Part shown: piece by piece, positions 44,440 to 55,926 of the stretch
Layout: every line of letters starts with the position of its first letter
Numbering within the stretch: the stretch's first letter is position 1
Origin: Nemertoderma westbladi
Lineage: Eukaryota > Xenacoelomorpha > Nemertodermatida > Nemertodermatidae
NCBI GenBank assembly: GCA_032718475.1
Contig: JAUCBJ010002077.1
Coordinates: 1 to 64,000 of the forward strand
Reading direction: 5' to 3'
DNA: 64,000 nucleotides
Program-made: the position numbers and the translations under genes
The notes under the pieces: generated by a model
Seen by the model: the letters and a program-made list of their open reading frames with translations, nothing else
Database searches by the model: none
What the model was told of the DNA's origin: nothing

Positions 44440-45912
44440 TCAGTTCCTTGGCAAAACTTTAATCTTGTATGGTAGTGGTTCAAAAACGAAACCAGGTTTA
44501 ATGTCAGATAGACTGGGAAGATCTTCACCAGGAACTATTGTAAATCTGTGAAGTAAATGAGATACAAACAGTTTGATCTCAACTATAGCTAGTCGCTCTC
44601 CAACGCACTTCCTCGGCCCCAATCCAAATGGCACAAACTCTTTCGGTTTTATGAGATCTCCATCATCCGAAAGAAAATGATGAGGGAAAAATTTATCAGG
44701 ATATTTCCATATGCTCGTGTCCCGCATGATGCTCCAAATGCTAACTACTACAGTATCACTTGTCTTTATTTTGTACGAACCGATTTTTGTTGATTGATTA
44801 GCACCATGTGGCAAAGTTGTAGGTAGCGCGACTCCCAATCTCATTGTCTCAAACAGACAGGCTTCTAGGTACGGTATATTAGATACATCATCGAGAGTTG
44901 GCATTCTTGATCTCCCTACATGATCATCTAAAAGCTTCTGACATTTTCTTTGTATTTCCGGGTAGGTGGCCATTATCAGAAAGAACCAAGACAATGTCGA
45001 TGCTGTTGCTTCGCTTCCAGCAGTAATTAAATCACTAATGACAGCAGCAAGGTTTGCATCACTATAGAAATTAGCCTTGTTGATATTGTTAGAGTTAAGA
45101 TGTTTTCTTTCTTCCATTAAGTGATTGTCTACGAAATCCACAGGGCGTTTGGAATAGTCAATGTTTTCTCGATGTTCTTCAATATACTTCCGAAAGCTAC
45201 GTGCTAATTTACCCAACAAATAATATAATGTATTTTTTTCGCCATATATCAAATTCGCCATTAACTTTGGCACTAGGAATGTTATGCTCGCTGTCTGATT
45301 CATTTTCGATATTTCTACAAAAAGATTATCGAGAAATGGGTCATTGTATTCAAACTTTTGATGGAAAAGTAGATCACATATAATATTTGCTGACATTTTG
45401 CGTAAAATATTCGATGGATCAAAATGCTCATGTTCTTTAAATGATATCCATTCACAGAGGTGAGATACCTCATCTACGACAATATCTTCCATGGTACGAT
45501 CTCTGGTACGTTCCTGGTTCAATAGGGATTGGTTAACAATCTTCCTGTTACGAACCCAAGTCGTACCAGATCCTAATATTATACCGCTGTTAAAATCTGA
45601 CACTGCTGCTGGTCTCTCTGAAAATATTTTCATATTTTCCAGAAGAGCTTGTTTAGCAAATGAAAAGTTATTTAAAACAATAATATTTCTTCCGGGTATA
45701 GGTATTCTAAATATATCTTCACCAATATTTTTACAGCATTTCTGTACTTCACGCGCAGGCCACATCACTCCATTTCTCTTAATATTGTAAGCAACAGCAA
45801 CTATGAAGGACAGGTTGGGGAGTTGGGGACAACATCTGTCATTCGACATAAACCAAATGCATAGGCATATTGCCAACAGGGAAATGATAATTGCAATAAA
45901 CATATACAACAT
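44440..45912 (-). CDS. Cytochrome P450, CYP2-clan-like, copy A
   Basis: A 490-residue microsomal-type P450: hydrophobic N-terminal anchor at 2-22, C-helix WVRNR 119-123, I-helix AGSEAT 298-303, K-helix ETMR 355-358, and heme loop FGLGPRKCVGE with ligand C436. Length and motifs fit the CYP2 clan, which oxidises xenobiotics, steroids or fatty acids at the ER with NADPH-P450 reductase. The usual proline-rich PPGP hinge after the anchor is not present. The oddity is at I-helix position 302: Ala (codon GCA) where copy B and most P450s have the oxygen-activating Thr (ACA). This may lower or alter monooxygenation, or mark a shift to another chemistry. Single exon; start MLYM at 45912. No frame damage, so it may be expressed. 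Confidence 0.92.
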   Translation of the reverse strand: MLYMFIAIIISLLAICLCIWFMSNDRCCPQLPNLSFIVAVAYNIKRNGVMWPAREVQKCCKNIGEDIFRIPIPGRNIIVLNNFSFAKQALLENMKIFSERPAAVSDFNSGIILGSGTTWVRNRKIVNQSLLNQERTRDRTMEDIVVDEVSHLCEWISFKEHEHFDPSNILRKMSANIICDLLFHQKFEYNDPFLDNLFVEISKMNQTASITFLVPKLMANLIYGEKNTLYYLLGKLARSFRKYIEEHRENIDYSKRPVDFVDNHLMEERKHLNSNNINKANFYSDANLAAVISDLITAGSEATASTLSWFFLIMATYPEIQRKCQKLLDDHVGRSRMPTLDDVSNIPYLEACLFETMRLGVALPTTLPHGANQSTKIGSYKIKTSDTVVVSIWSIMRDTSIWKYPDKFFPHHFLSDDGDLIKPKEFVPFGLGPRKCVGERLAIVEIKLFVSHLLHRFTIVPGEDLPSLSDIKPGFVFEPLPYKIKVLPRN

Positions 45913-47087
45913 ATTTGCGTGCAGCTATGTTCTTTTGGATTAATAGTTAATCAAACCATTTATATGTGTATTTAATTTCAATTTCAAAACAAAATTTCAA
46001 AAACAAACACTGAATATCTCATATAGTTTACCATTAGCACAATTAGGACCTAATAATATGTACTGGTACAATAATAACTTAGTTGACTGTTGAAGCTCGG
46101 CCTGCTGATAATTTATTACACAAGATATCGAAGTGTCCATAATTATTGTTATAAAAACAGCTGATGCTAAATCAAGCAAGGATCAAAAAAATAAAATAAT
46201 CTTCAATTTAATATTGTAACAAAGCAAACAACATTGCTTAACAACTGACCTGCACCATGTTATAATTGAACTTGCAAGGCAATTATTAGTTTTTGTAGGA
46301 GTATATATCTGCAATGACACTTGATTACTTATACGTTCCCGCTTGATTCTTCAAATTAAGGTTTCCAAACTTTTTTATTTACGGTACATTAAACTATTTC
46401 ATATAATTCACAAAAATAAGCGATTAAATTTTGTGGCATCAATTTGTAGTATATACAGTACGGTAGGTGGACAATAGTTACAACCTATAATATATTTATG
46501 AAGATGGGGCTCGCAATACAAACATACAACACAAGAACAGGAAATATTTTAAGTAGTTGCGATTAGTGAACTTTGCACGCCTGGTATATGATTTGATTAT
46601 GATGGTATAATTATGATTGTAAGTGCTGATTATGATACATATTAGGTATTCTTTGCATTTGCTTGACTAATAGAGTTTATTTGTGTGTGATAAGTTTATT
46701 ATCCAATAGCTGTTCAATGTGCAAGACCAAGAACATCCTTCAATTGTAAATCTCGAGGTGGATACGACACTTGGGAATTTCGGCGTGAATTTCGGTGCAG
46801 TTAAAATCAGACTAGAAGCTGTATAAGTTGTGCACTGTTACGCCTATGAGCAAAATGCTACTGCTTCGGCCATTTTTTTATACTGCTGTACTTTGGGAAC
46901 TACTTGCCTTCTGTGAGCAAAGGTAGTAAAGAAAAAGTTTGTGGTAGTTGGTAGTTACGGGACAGTTGATGATGTACAGGATATGGATTATCTGCCAGTT
47001 GAATTCCTTCCTCACCTTGTCAGTGAAAATGGACTACTAAACGAAAACTTCAAACTAAGACTCATATAAAATACTATTTAATGGTAT
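45913..47087. other. Upstream region of P450-A
   Basis: Up to 46922 this is shared with block B and should include the P450 promoter on the minus strand. No coding frame is supported. A short phrase at about 46845-46920 reads openly in one frame but is too short to call. Confidence 0.4.
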
Positions 47088-47153
47088 TTTATAGCATTTT
47101 GTCGAATCACGCACTCATCCTTAGACCCCCTTGATGAGCGTCAAACACTAACC
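47088..47153 (-). repeat. LINE 3'-end repeat, inverted relative to 48318
   Basis: The reverse complement of this segment is almost the same as 48318-48385 (CGGTTAGTGTTTGACGCTCA onward), and a more diverged version is at 56372-56465. It follows the LINE reading frame at 47155 on the minus strand, so it is probably that LINE's 3' untranslated end. Confidence 0.75.
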
Positions 47154-47154
47154 G

Positions 47155-47622
47155 TCATCTACGGGTATACTGTACGCTTTCCTTGTGGTGGTTGCCAGAA
47201 AAGTCGTCTTTACTTCTCCAGCAGTGCCCACTGACTCTTAATCTGCGTTCACGGCGGGTGGTTGATACAGGCGGTATTGTACCATAGAGCTCGGCGTTTG
47301 TGATGTGTTGTCTCCAGCTGATGTTTAGAGCTGCCCTTAGTAGTCTTGTGTAGCAACCATAAATTCGGTGTTCAAGTGATTTCGTCAGTGTCCAGGTCTC
47401 ACCCCCGTAAAAAATAACACTTTTCACTGTGGCTCGAAAGAACTTAGTGTTCAGGTGCCTGGAGAGATCTGATTTCCAGATGGTATCCATTTTTGATAGA
47501 GCTACCCATGCCTTTGCTTTCCTAACTTCTATGTTTTTTTTGCTACTATCTACCCATGGCCCAAACGTACAGTACTGGAAGTCGTCAACCTTCCTCAGTT
47601 GATTATTATCAATGGGGTTCAC
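47155..47622 (-). pseudogene. LINE reverse transcriptase C-terminal fragment
   Basis: 155 codons open. VDDFQYCTFGPWVDSSKKNIEVRKAKAWVALSKM and FRATVKSVIFYGGETWTLTKSLEHRIYGCYTRLLRAALN are the end of a LINE reverse transcriptase and its following conserved helix. It belongs to a family different from the fragments at 41041 and 53404. 5'-truncated, as is usual for LINE copies. Confidence 0.85.
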
Positions 47623-47976
47623 GACTCAAATTCAAAACCAGATTAATTAGATGCAATAATATCACAGAACCACAATGGCAGAATGGCGTTTACAGAATTC
47701 AATAAGATGCTAAAATAGCCGAGATATTGGTGTTTTCAATTTAAAAATTATTCAAAATATGAAAACGGTCTGTGATTGGTCGTGACGTCACTATACGCCT
47801 CTGAATTCATTTATATCAACATTCAGATACCAAATACTGAAATACTATCTTTGTATAAATTCTGAAATTGGGGCAGTTTGTTACTGCAGTACTGCAGGGA
47901 CTGCTATATTACTACTGTACAGCAGTCTGGCAGTACAGTGCAGCAGTCACCGGTACAAGCACTGCAGCACTGTATA

Positions 47977-48480
47977 CTTGCTTATTTATACGGTGAACGG
48001 AGAGTAAACGGGCTGACGGGACACAGCAAGGCACAAGCAACAAGGAGGAGCGAACCGGGGTTTCCGGAACAACGACAAGGATGAGCGAATACGGCGAATG
48101 GGAGTACCTCTGTACCTGGAGCCGCGAGCCGGAACGCCCATAAGAATGTCCCATTAAACCTACTACGTCGGTACTGACAAAGGAAGGAAATGATGTACGT
48201 ATAGGCCTCCATAGATATTATGACCTGGCGGGTTCAGGTAGTCAGGCAAGAGGAGAATGACATTGTAGTATCTGTACGGGCCGTATCAGATGTGTACAGT
48301 CAAGGAGGAATCGACCAACGGTTAGTGTTTGACGCTCATCAAGGGGGTCTAAGGATGAGTGCGTGATTTCGACAAAATGCTAACGATGATACCGGAACTA
48401 TCATCATGGGGGTCTAAGGATGAGTGCGTGATTCGACAAAATGCTAACAATGATACCGGAACTAGTGGCGACGTAGTCGC
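47977..48480 (+). repeat. Dispersed repeat, copy 1 (related to 56041-56500)
   Basis: The segments GACCTGGCGGGTTCAGG, AGTCAAGGAGGAATCGACCAACGG and GGGTCTAAGGATGAGTGCGTG recur in the same order at 56041-56500. A second partial copy of the last phrase follows at 48408-48465. Probably a LINE 3' end or a non-autonomous derivative. Confidence 0.7.
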
Positions 48481-48796
48481 TTATGTATTGCTGCAAAGCG
48501 CTGTTAGAAACGACTGAACGTTGAACGATGTTTGGTTGCCTAACAGAGTTGGTTAAACTATCTTACTAGAAAGCATTCAGCGTAGAGACACGAGATTGCC
48601 ATTCGGGCTCCGCGAGTTATCATATCCCAATCGCTTTCGTTGACTCGGATTGCCCACATTTGAGTATCGATTCCACCGATTGGATGTAGTTCAATTCTAC
48701 CAGTTGCTTAAAAGATTGGATTATAATGTATAGAGAGACTGATTAATACGGAATACACATTTCAGAGTCATTGAATGTTCATGGATTATTTATTCT

Positions 48797-48975
48797 AACC
48801 GCCCATGTCAGCATGTGATGAATACCAGGATTTCACTTTTCGGTCGACTTTTTATGTTAATTTTATATATGAAGATTTTTTATTTTTTTTTTAATTTATC
48901 TTTATTAAGTGTTTCATAGCGCTTATTTCTGTCTTATAACCTGTACATATAATAATTCGTTTGTTGTTTGATTAA
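48797..48975. repeat. Dispersed repeat related to 61555-61735
   Basis: GAATACCAGGATTTCAC...TTCGGTCGAC, then CTTTATTAAGTG and CTTATAACCTGTACATA, recur in order at 61573-61735. This copy lacks the clear right terminal repeat seen at 61777-61796. Confidence 0.65.
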
Positions 48976-49009
48976 GATTAAGTAATTAATTGGGCAAACA
49001 TTTAATTGC

Positions 49010-49546
49010 AATTGATTGGTGATTTCAAACTAATTGATTGGGATGGACGCAATTAATTGGATAATTGATTGGGACAGAAGCAATTAATTGGATAATTGAT
49101 TGCTCTGGAAGCAATTATCCAATTAATTGTGTCCATCGCCCAACACAATCAATTATCCAATTATTATCGATCAATTCTACAGTAGAATGTGTTGGTCAGC
49201 GCCCAGCCTTGCAGCATCAGTAATACTTACCGTTTTTCTGTAGGCTATATTGCTTACTATACAGTGCACGAACCAGTACACAAACACAATGTAAAATAAA
49301 CTATCAGTATCAGTCTTATTTACAGCATTAGGCCTACCTAACCTACTGCAGCATCAGTCGTTCATTTCAGTTATCTTGTTAACAGTAGCGGTACTGCGGC
49401 AGTTTGAGCGATATACATGACAGAAAGAAGCTAGGTAGTAACTACCGGTAGTTAGTAATGTCCCATTGGGATTTTTAATCTTCCTGTCAGTATATTAATT
49501 GTTCAGTATGGACTGTAATATAAAGCATTGATATATTATTGATATT
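49010..49546. repeat. AATTAATTG-rich repeat, left copy, truncated
   Basis: Shares sequence with 54460-54999, including ATTGATTGGTGATTTCAAA at one end and GATATATTATTGATATTGAAT at the other. It stops exactly where block B begins, with 4-bp overlap GAAT. Confidence 0.85.
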
Positions 49547-49550
49547 GAAT

Positions 49551-49930
49551 GCCACGCCGGGTTCACTGTGTCAGGTACGATGCACACATCTCCAACCAGA
49601 CAGTATATAACATGGATGTGTCCTATTGGTTCGCCCATGCTTGACACTAAAACAAAGCCACCTCCGCTTTGCAGGACATTGCTTTCGCCGGGAGCACCAG
49701 CCAGTGCATAATCTTGTACTTTGGCAGCCTCACGGACTGAATAAGCATGGTGGAAAGCCCATGACTTTCTTGAGACGCATCTTAAAGGACACTGGCCTTG
49801 ACGATGCGGATGATCTAGCAAATGTCATGGGTGATAGGGACTTGTGGCGGAGTAATTTTGTCGTCAAGCCGACAGGGTATTCTTAAAAATGCAGCCACAA
49901 TGCAGCATGCCGATCCTAGTAGTAGTAGTA
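49551..49930 (+). pseudogene. LINE 3' tail, copy in block B
   Basis: Matches 41555-41935 with few differences and ends in the same short TAG repeat. Only the last part of the LINE reading frame is present, and it is out of frame. Confidence 0.8.
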
Positions 49931-50705
49931 GTATGATTCCACAGTGATTGGATAAGGTGGTATTTCTAAGCGCGATTAAATGTTCGCGTGAACAGACATG
50001 AATTAGAATGATAGTGATTTTCGGCACCACAATGTTCTTTAGGGAAGTGCACCTTGCTGTATGTGGAAACAGACATTTTGTCTGGCTTATTATCTTTGGT
50101 TGTAATAGTAGTGCATCCAGTTGTATTAAAATTTTGAACTTCAATTTTGTATAAAGTAAACTTTTTCCAAAATTTGTCACCCATTTCATAACTACAATAT
50201 TGGATTGTGGATATCTTCACTATGCTGCCTCTATAATCACAATAAACTCAATAAATTTATGTTTCATAAATTCACTACATACAGTAGTAACCCCTAAGAA
50301 AATATGACAGACCCTCAAAGTGTTTGTCAGTAGGGCAAAATATTTTTACTTAATTTAATAGTTTTTAATAAATTTACAATAAATAATAAAATAAATTCCT
50401 TTAAATTAGCTCATAAAACTTTGATTTCATTACATTTTGATATGCTGAATCTTGAATACAATGGAAAATTCTAACATAACACTTGAAACATGTGATAATA
50501 CAACATGTGGTTGTGCAGTCAATGATGCACTGGGTGTAACAGATATACTGAAATGTATATTAAATTATGAATTAAATTTAAATTTATTTAAATTTATTTA
50601 ATTTTATTTAAATTTATATATTAAATTATAAAATAGATTTGGTGAATTTCAAAACAAAATAGAGTAGGCCTACCCTATATGGCCAAATGTCCAAGATCTG
50701 ATGAT

Positions 50706-50797
50706 AGTCTTCTATGATTCAGTAAGCATAACCCCTAATAAATCAGTTAGTAGTCTTCTATGATTCAGTAAGCATAACCCCTAATAAATCAGTTAGT
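50706..50797. repeat. 46-bp tandem duplication in block B
   Basis: AGTCTTCTATGATTCAGTAA... is repeated twice in a row. Block A has a single copy at about 44272. Confidence 0.9.
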
Positions 50798-50916
50798 AAG
50801 TGTATCATATATGGAATGAACCTCTGTGTAAAATAATTATTCTTCAGTTATTAATTAATTATTGGGATTGGAGTTTCAATTAACTAGAGCTAAACAATTA
50901 TACATTTATGGAAGTT

Positions 50917-52380
50917 TCAGTTCCTTGGCAAAGCTTTAATCTTGTATGGTAGTGGTTCAAAACCGAAACCAGGTTTGATGTCAGATAGACTGGGAAGATC
51001 TTCACCAGGAACTATTGTAAATCTGTAAAGTAAATGAGATACAAACAGTTTGAGCTCAACTATAGCTAGTCGCTCTCCAACGCACTTCCTCGGCCCCAAT
51101 CCAAATGGCACAAACTCTTTCGGTTTTATGAGATCTCCATCATCCGAAAGAAAATGTTGAGGGAAAAATTTACCAGGATATTTCCATATGCTAGGGTCCC
51201 GCATGATGCTCCAAATGCTAACTACTACAGTATCACTTGTCTTTATTTTGTACGAACCGATTTTTGTTGATTGATTAGCACCATGTGGCAAAGTTGTAGG
51301 TAGCGCGACTCCCAATCTCATTGTCTCAAACAGACAGGCTTCTAGGTACGGTATATTAGATACATCATCGAGAGTTGGCATTCTTGATCTCCCTACATGA
51401 TCATCTAAAAGCTTCTGACATTTTCTTTGTATTTCCGGGTAGGTGGCCATTATCAGAAAGAACCAAGACAATGTCGACGCTGTTGTTTCGCTTCCAGCAG
51501 TAATTAAATCACTAATAACAGCAGCAAGGTTGGAATCACTATAGAAATTAGCCTTGTTGATATTGTTAGAGTTAAGATGTTTTCTTTCTTCCATTAAGTG
51601 ATTGTCTACGAAATCCACAGGGCGTTTGGAATAGTCAATGTTTTCTCGATGTTCTTCAATATACTTCCGAAAGCTACGTGCTAATTTACCCAACAAATAA
51701 TATAATGTATTTTTTTCGCCATATATCAAATTCGCCATTAACTTTGGCACTAGGAATGTTATGCTCGCTGTCTGATTCATTTTCGATATTTCTACAAAAA
51801 GATTATCGAGAAATGGGTCATTGTATTCAAACTTTTGATGGAAAAGTACATCACATATAATATTTGCTGACATTTTGCGTAAAATATTCGATGGATAAAA
51901 ATGCTCATGTTCTTTAAATGATATCCATTCACAGAGGTGAGATACCTCATCTACGACAATATCTTCCATGGTACGATCTCTGGTACGTTCCTGGTTCAAA
52001 AGGGATTGGTTAACAATCTTCCTGTTACGAACCCAAGTCGTACCAGATCCTAATACTATACCGCTGTTAAAATCTGACACTGCTGCTGGTCTCTCTGAAA
52101 ATATTTTCATATTTTCCAGAAGAGCTTGTTTAGCAAATGAAAAGTTATTTAAAACAATAATATTTCTTCCGGGTATAGGTATTCTAAAAATATCTTCACC
52201 AATATCTTTACAGCATTTCTGTACTTCACGCGCAGGCCACATCACTCCATTTCTCTTAATATTGTAAGCAACAGCAACTATGAAGGACAGGTTGGGGAGT
52301 TGGGGACGACATATGTCATTCGACATAAACCAAATGCATAGACATATTGCCAACAGGGGAATGATAATTGCAATAAACAT
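50917..52380 (-). CDS. Cytochrome P450, CYP2-clan-like, copy B
   Basis: 487 residues, nearly identical to copy A. The I-helix is canonical, AGSETT 295-300 with Thr299, and the heme loop cysteine is C433. Start: a 1-bp insertion between the two ATGs used in copy A puts the upstream ATG out of frame, so translation should begin at the ATG at 52380 (MFIAII), and an upstream out-of-frame ATG remains 10 bp earlier. The N-terminal anchor is kept. Single exon with no stop. Differences from A are scattered single residues (for example D to Y in the EHFYPSN segment). Since all catalytic motifs are intact, this is the better candidate for the active parent-like gene. Substrate unknown. Confidence 0.93.
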   Translation of the reverse strand: MFIAIIIPLLAICLCIWFMSNDICRPQLPNLSFIVAVAYNIKRNGVMWPAREVQKCCKDIGEDIFRIPIPGRNIIVLNNFSFAKQALLENMKIFSERPAAVSDFNSGIVLGSGTTWVRNRKIVNQSLLNQERTRDRTMEDIVVDEVSHLCEWISFKEHEHFYPSNILRKMSANIICDVLFHQKFEYNDPFLDNLFVEISKMNQTASITFLVPKLMANLIYGEKNTLYYLLGKLARSFRKYIEEHRENIDYSKRPVDFVDNHLMEERKHLNSNNINKANFYSDSNLAAVISDLITAGSETTASTLSWFFLIMATYPEIQRKCQKLLDDHVGRSRMPTLDDVSNIPYLEACLFETMRLGVALPTTLPHGANQSTKIGSYKIKTSDTVVVSIWSIMRDPSIWKYPGKFFPQHFLSDDGDLIKPKEFVPFGLGPRKCVGERLAIVELKLFVSHLLYRFTIVPGEDLPSLSDIKPGFGFEPLPYKIKALPRN

Positions 52381-53403
52381 TATACAACATATTTGTGTGC
52401 AGCTATGTTCTTTTGGATTAATAGTTAATCAAACCATTTATATATGTATTTAATTTCAATTTCTAAACAAAATTTCAAAAATAAACACTGAATATCTCAT
52501 ATAGTTTACCATTAGCACAATTAGGACCTAATAATATGTACTGGTACAATAATAACTTAGTTGACTGTTGAAGCTCGGCCTGCTGATAATTTATTACACA
52601 AGACATCGAAGTGTCCATAATTATTGTTATAAAAACAGCTGATGCTAAATCAAGGATCAAAAAAATAAAATAATCTTCAATTTAATATTGTAACAAAGCA
52701 AACAACATTGCTTAACAACTGACCTGCACCATGTTATAATTGAACTTGCAAGGCTATTATTAGTCTTTGTAGGAGTGTATATCTGCAATGACACTTGATT
52801 ACTTATACGTTCCCGCTTGATTCTTCAAATTAAGGTTTCCAAACTTTTTTATTTACATTAAACTATTTCATATAAGTCACAAAAATAAGCGATTAAATTT
52901 TGTGGCATCAATTTGTAGTATATACAGTACGGTAGGTGGACAATAGTTACAACCTATAATATATTTGTGAAGATGGGGCTCGCAATACAAACATACAACA
53001 CAAGAACAGGAAATATTTTAAGTAGTTGCGATTAGTGAACTTTGCACGCCTGGTATAGGATTTGATTATGATGGTATAATTATGATTGTAAGTGCTGATT
53101 ATGATACATATTAGGTATTGTTTGCATTTGCTTGGCTAATAGAGTTTATTTGTGTGTGATAAGTTTATTATCCAATAGCTGTTCAATGTGCAAGACCAAG
53201 AGCATCCTTCAATTGTAAATCTCGAGGTGGATATGACACTTGGGAATTTCGGCATGAATTTCGGCGTGAATTTCGGTGCAGTTAAAATCTGACTAGAAGC
53301 TATATAAGTTGTGCACTGTTACGCCGATGAGCAAAATGCTACTGCTTCGGCCATTTTTTTATACTGCTGTACTTTGGGAACTACTTGCCTTCTGTGAGCA
53401 AAG

Positions 53404-54220
53404 ATTCCGCCGCCAGCCGCTAGGGGGAGGCTACAAATTTTCAAATTTTACTATGAAGGCTATTTGGCCTTCCATACAGTGGTTGACCATGACAAGACAT
53501 GTTTAGAGGGAGCCCAACGGCTCCTCAGCTCATTAGAACATGCTGCTTCTAGTGTTGGTCTTTTTATTAACTCCAGAAAGACCAAAATTCTGACAGTTCA
53601 CTTTGAAAGTCCTCAGCAAGTCTCTGATCGGATGAGCATAAGCTCAAAGGATGGTATGCTTGAGCATGTGGACGACTTCTGTTACCTGGGATCATGGATC
53701 CGGAAGTCAGGTGAGGACCTTCGAATACGTAAGGGAAATGCATGGGCAGCCTTGAATAGGCTTTCCAGGATTTGGAAGTCACCTAGAATTAATCGGAAAC
53801 TTAAGGTCCGATTATTTAGAGCAGCAGTAGTTCCAGTACTCCTCTGCGGGAGTCCATGCTGGGCTCTAACTGCTGAGGACACCAAATCTCTGGATGGCAC
53901 ATTCACAAGAATGCTACGCCGGGTTCATTGTGTCAAGTACAATGCACACATCTCCAACCAGACACTATATAACATTGGAGGTGTCTCATTGGATTGCTTT
54001 CGCCGCGAGGACCAGCTAGTGCATAATCTTGTACTTTGGCAGCCTCATGGAGTGAATAAGCATGGTGGACAGCCAATGACTTTCTTGATACGCATCTTAA
54101 AGGACACTGGCCTTAAAGATGCGGATGATCTAGCAAATGTCATGGGTGATAGGGAGTTGTGGCGGTGCAATTTTGTTGACAAGCCGGCACAGCATTCTTA
54201 AAAATGCAGCTGCAATGCAG
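53404..54220 (+). pseudogene. LINE reverse transcriptase 3' half, long open fragment
   Basis: A 245-codon frame (53464-54201) covers CLEGAQRLLSSLEHAASSVGLFINSRKTK, HVDDFCYLGSWIRKSGEDLRIRKGNAW, LFRAAVVPVLLCGSPCWAL and FTRMLRRVHC, all typical of the end of a LINE reverse transcriptase. Compared with 58337-58650 it lacks about 57 bp in frame near 53990 (the RLRFAGHC part). 5'-truncated, no TAG tail. Same family as 41041 and 57481. Confidence 0.88.
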
Positions 54221-54301
54221 CATGCCGAAATATCGAAATATGACAAAATATCAATATTATCATGTAACACTAATTGACAGCAATTAAAAAAAAGGTTCAT
54301 A

Positions 54302-54325
54302 CCCCCCCCCCCCCCCCCCCCCCCC
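54302..54325. repeat. Poly(C) run, 24 nt
   Basis: The longest homopolymer in the window, followed by TTTTT. Confidence 0.95.
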
Positions 54326-54459
54326 TTTTTGATCTATACTTCCAGCTCCCTCATTCCAAGGCATGCTTGCTATTACCTAGCCTAGCTGGGAACCAGTCCC
54401 ATCTCACCAACGTTATAATGTAAGCCAACTACAGTGGTATTATACTGTAAGTCACCCAA

Positions 54460-55220
54460 TTAATTGATTGGTGATTTCAAAATAATTGATTGGGATGGAC
54501 GCAATTAATTGGATAATTGATTGGGACAGACGCAATTAATTGGATAATTGATTGCTCTGGAAACAATTATCCAATTAATAGTGTCCATCGCCCAACACAA
54601 TCAATTATCCAATTATTATCTATCAATTCTACAATAGAATGTGTTGGTCAGCGCCCAGCCTTGCAGCATTAGTAATATTACCGTTTTTCTGTAGGCTATA
54701 TTGCTTACTATACAGTGCACGAACCAGTACACAAACACAATGTAAAATAAACTATCAGTATCAGTCTTAATTACAGCATTAGGCCTACCTAACTTACTGC
54801 AGAGCATCAGTCGTTCATTTCAGTTATCTTGTTAACGGTAGCGGTACTGCGGCAGTTTGAGCGATATACTTGACAGAAAGAAGCTAGGTAGTAACTACCG
54901 GTAGTTAGTAATGTCCCATTGGGATTTTTAATCTTTCGGTCAGTATATTAATTGTTCAGTATGGACTGTAAAAGCATTGATATATTATTGATATTGAATA
55001 GTCAGCCATAATAAAGAAATTATGTAAATATTATATTTTCAACTTTTTTAAAATAATTGGCAATTAATTGCAATTATTTGAATAATTGATTTTGTGAATT
55101 GACAATTACAATTAATTGATTGGCTCAAGACTTTCATTGCCATTAATTGATTGATTTAATTTCCAATTGCAATTAATTGATTGATAGCATGCAATTAAAT
55201 TGCAATCAATTTTTGATAAC
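54460..55220. repeat. AATTAATTG-rich repeat, longer copy
   Basis: The first 540 bp match 49010-49546. The rest (55000-55220) continues with many CAATTAATTG units and ends near TTGATAACCC. Dense self-complementary AATTAATT suggests a foldback-type element. No coding frame. Confidence 0.75.
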
Positions 55221-55926
55221 CCTTGCTAGAAAGTAGCCAGTTGGAATTAAATAGTGTAATAAATAGTGAGTAGATAGTCAGATAGTAAAAAGCAGCAAGA
55301 AGCGAGAGAAAGTGTTTCATTAAGGTTTCTTTGTACAATAACTCGCGAATTTTATTGATTTACTTTCTACTCTCCCTCTACTTTACACAATGTCGTGAAA
55401 TAACCTATTTAAATTCAGGTAGATGTAGGCTAAAGTACCCTCTATTTTTGTCGAAATCTTAATGACATCTTCGTATGAAATTTGAAACAGAGATACAGTA
55501 TATAGACTCCCCTATATTTTACTGGGTTAGAACAAACTGACAAATGTACATTTTCGCTTTAGATATTTAACTGCAATCGTTTAGAATACATAGTAAGTGT
55601 CTCCGCCGATATTGCACTAGTCGTATACATTCAACACAGGTAATCTTCGTCCATATACAGTATATAGCTGGACCTGGAACTGATGGATATATCAATACGA
55701 GGATTCTAAATCTATTGCAATCCCGAATTTCAATAAGAAATAGCATTATGTCGTCGTTCGAAAGTTTACATGCTTCCCCCCTGTCAGCCTGTGCAAGACT
55801 ATTATTTAATTTAATATCAAAACATTCCAAAATAAATAATTCCAAATAACAAATACATTCCAAACAGCCAAATATAAATAAATAGAAAAACAATACTCTA
55901 GACAGTCTAGAATACGAAACTATACA
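55221..55926. other. Intergenic, no gene seen
   Basis: AT-rich with short reading frames of no coding character. Nothing recognised. Confidence 0.4.

Larger units (their letters stand above)
41553..46922. repeat. Segmental duplication block A (P450-A)
   Basis: Shares sequence in direct orientation with 49547-53403, from the LINE tail through the P450 gene to its upstream region. Similarity stops abruptly at GAGCAAAG (46922 and 53403). Block A has 1578 bp (42504-44081) that block B lacks. Confidence 0.9.
49547..53403. repeat. Segmental duplication block B (P450-B)
   Basis: Counterpart of 41553-46922 without the 1.58-kb segment. It carries a private tandem duplication of 46 bp (50706-50797). 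Flanked on the left by the truncated AATTAATTG repeat and on the right by LINE sequence. Confidence 0.9.
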
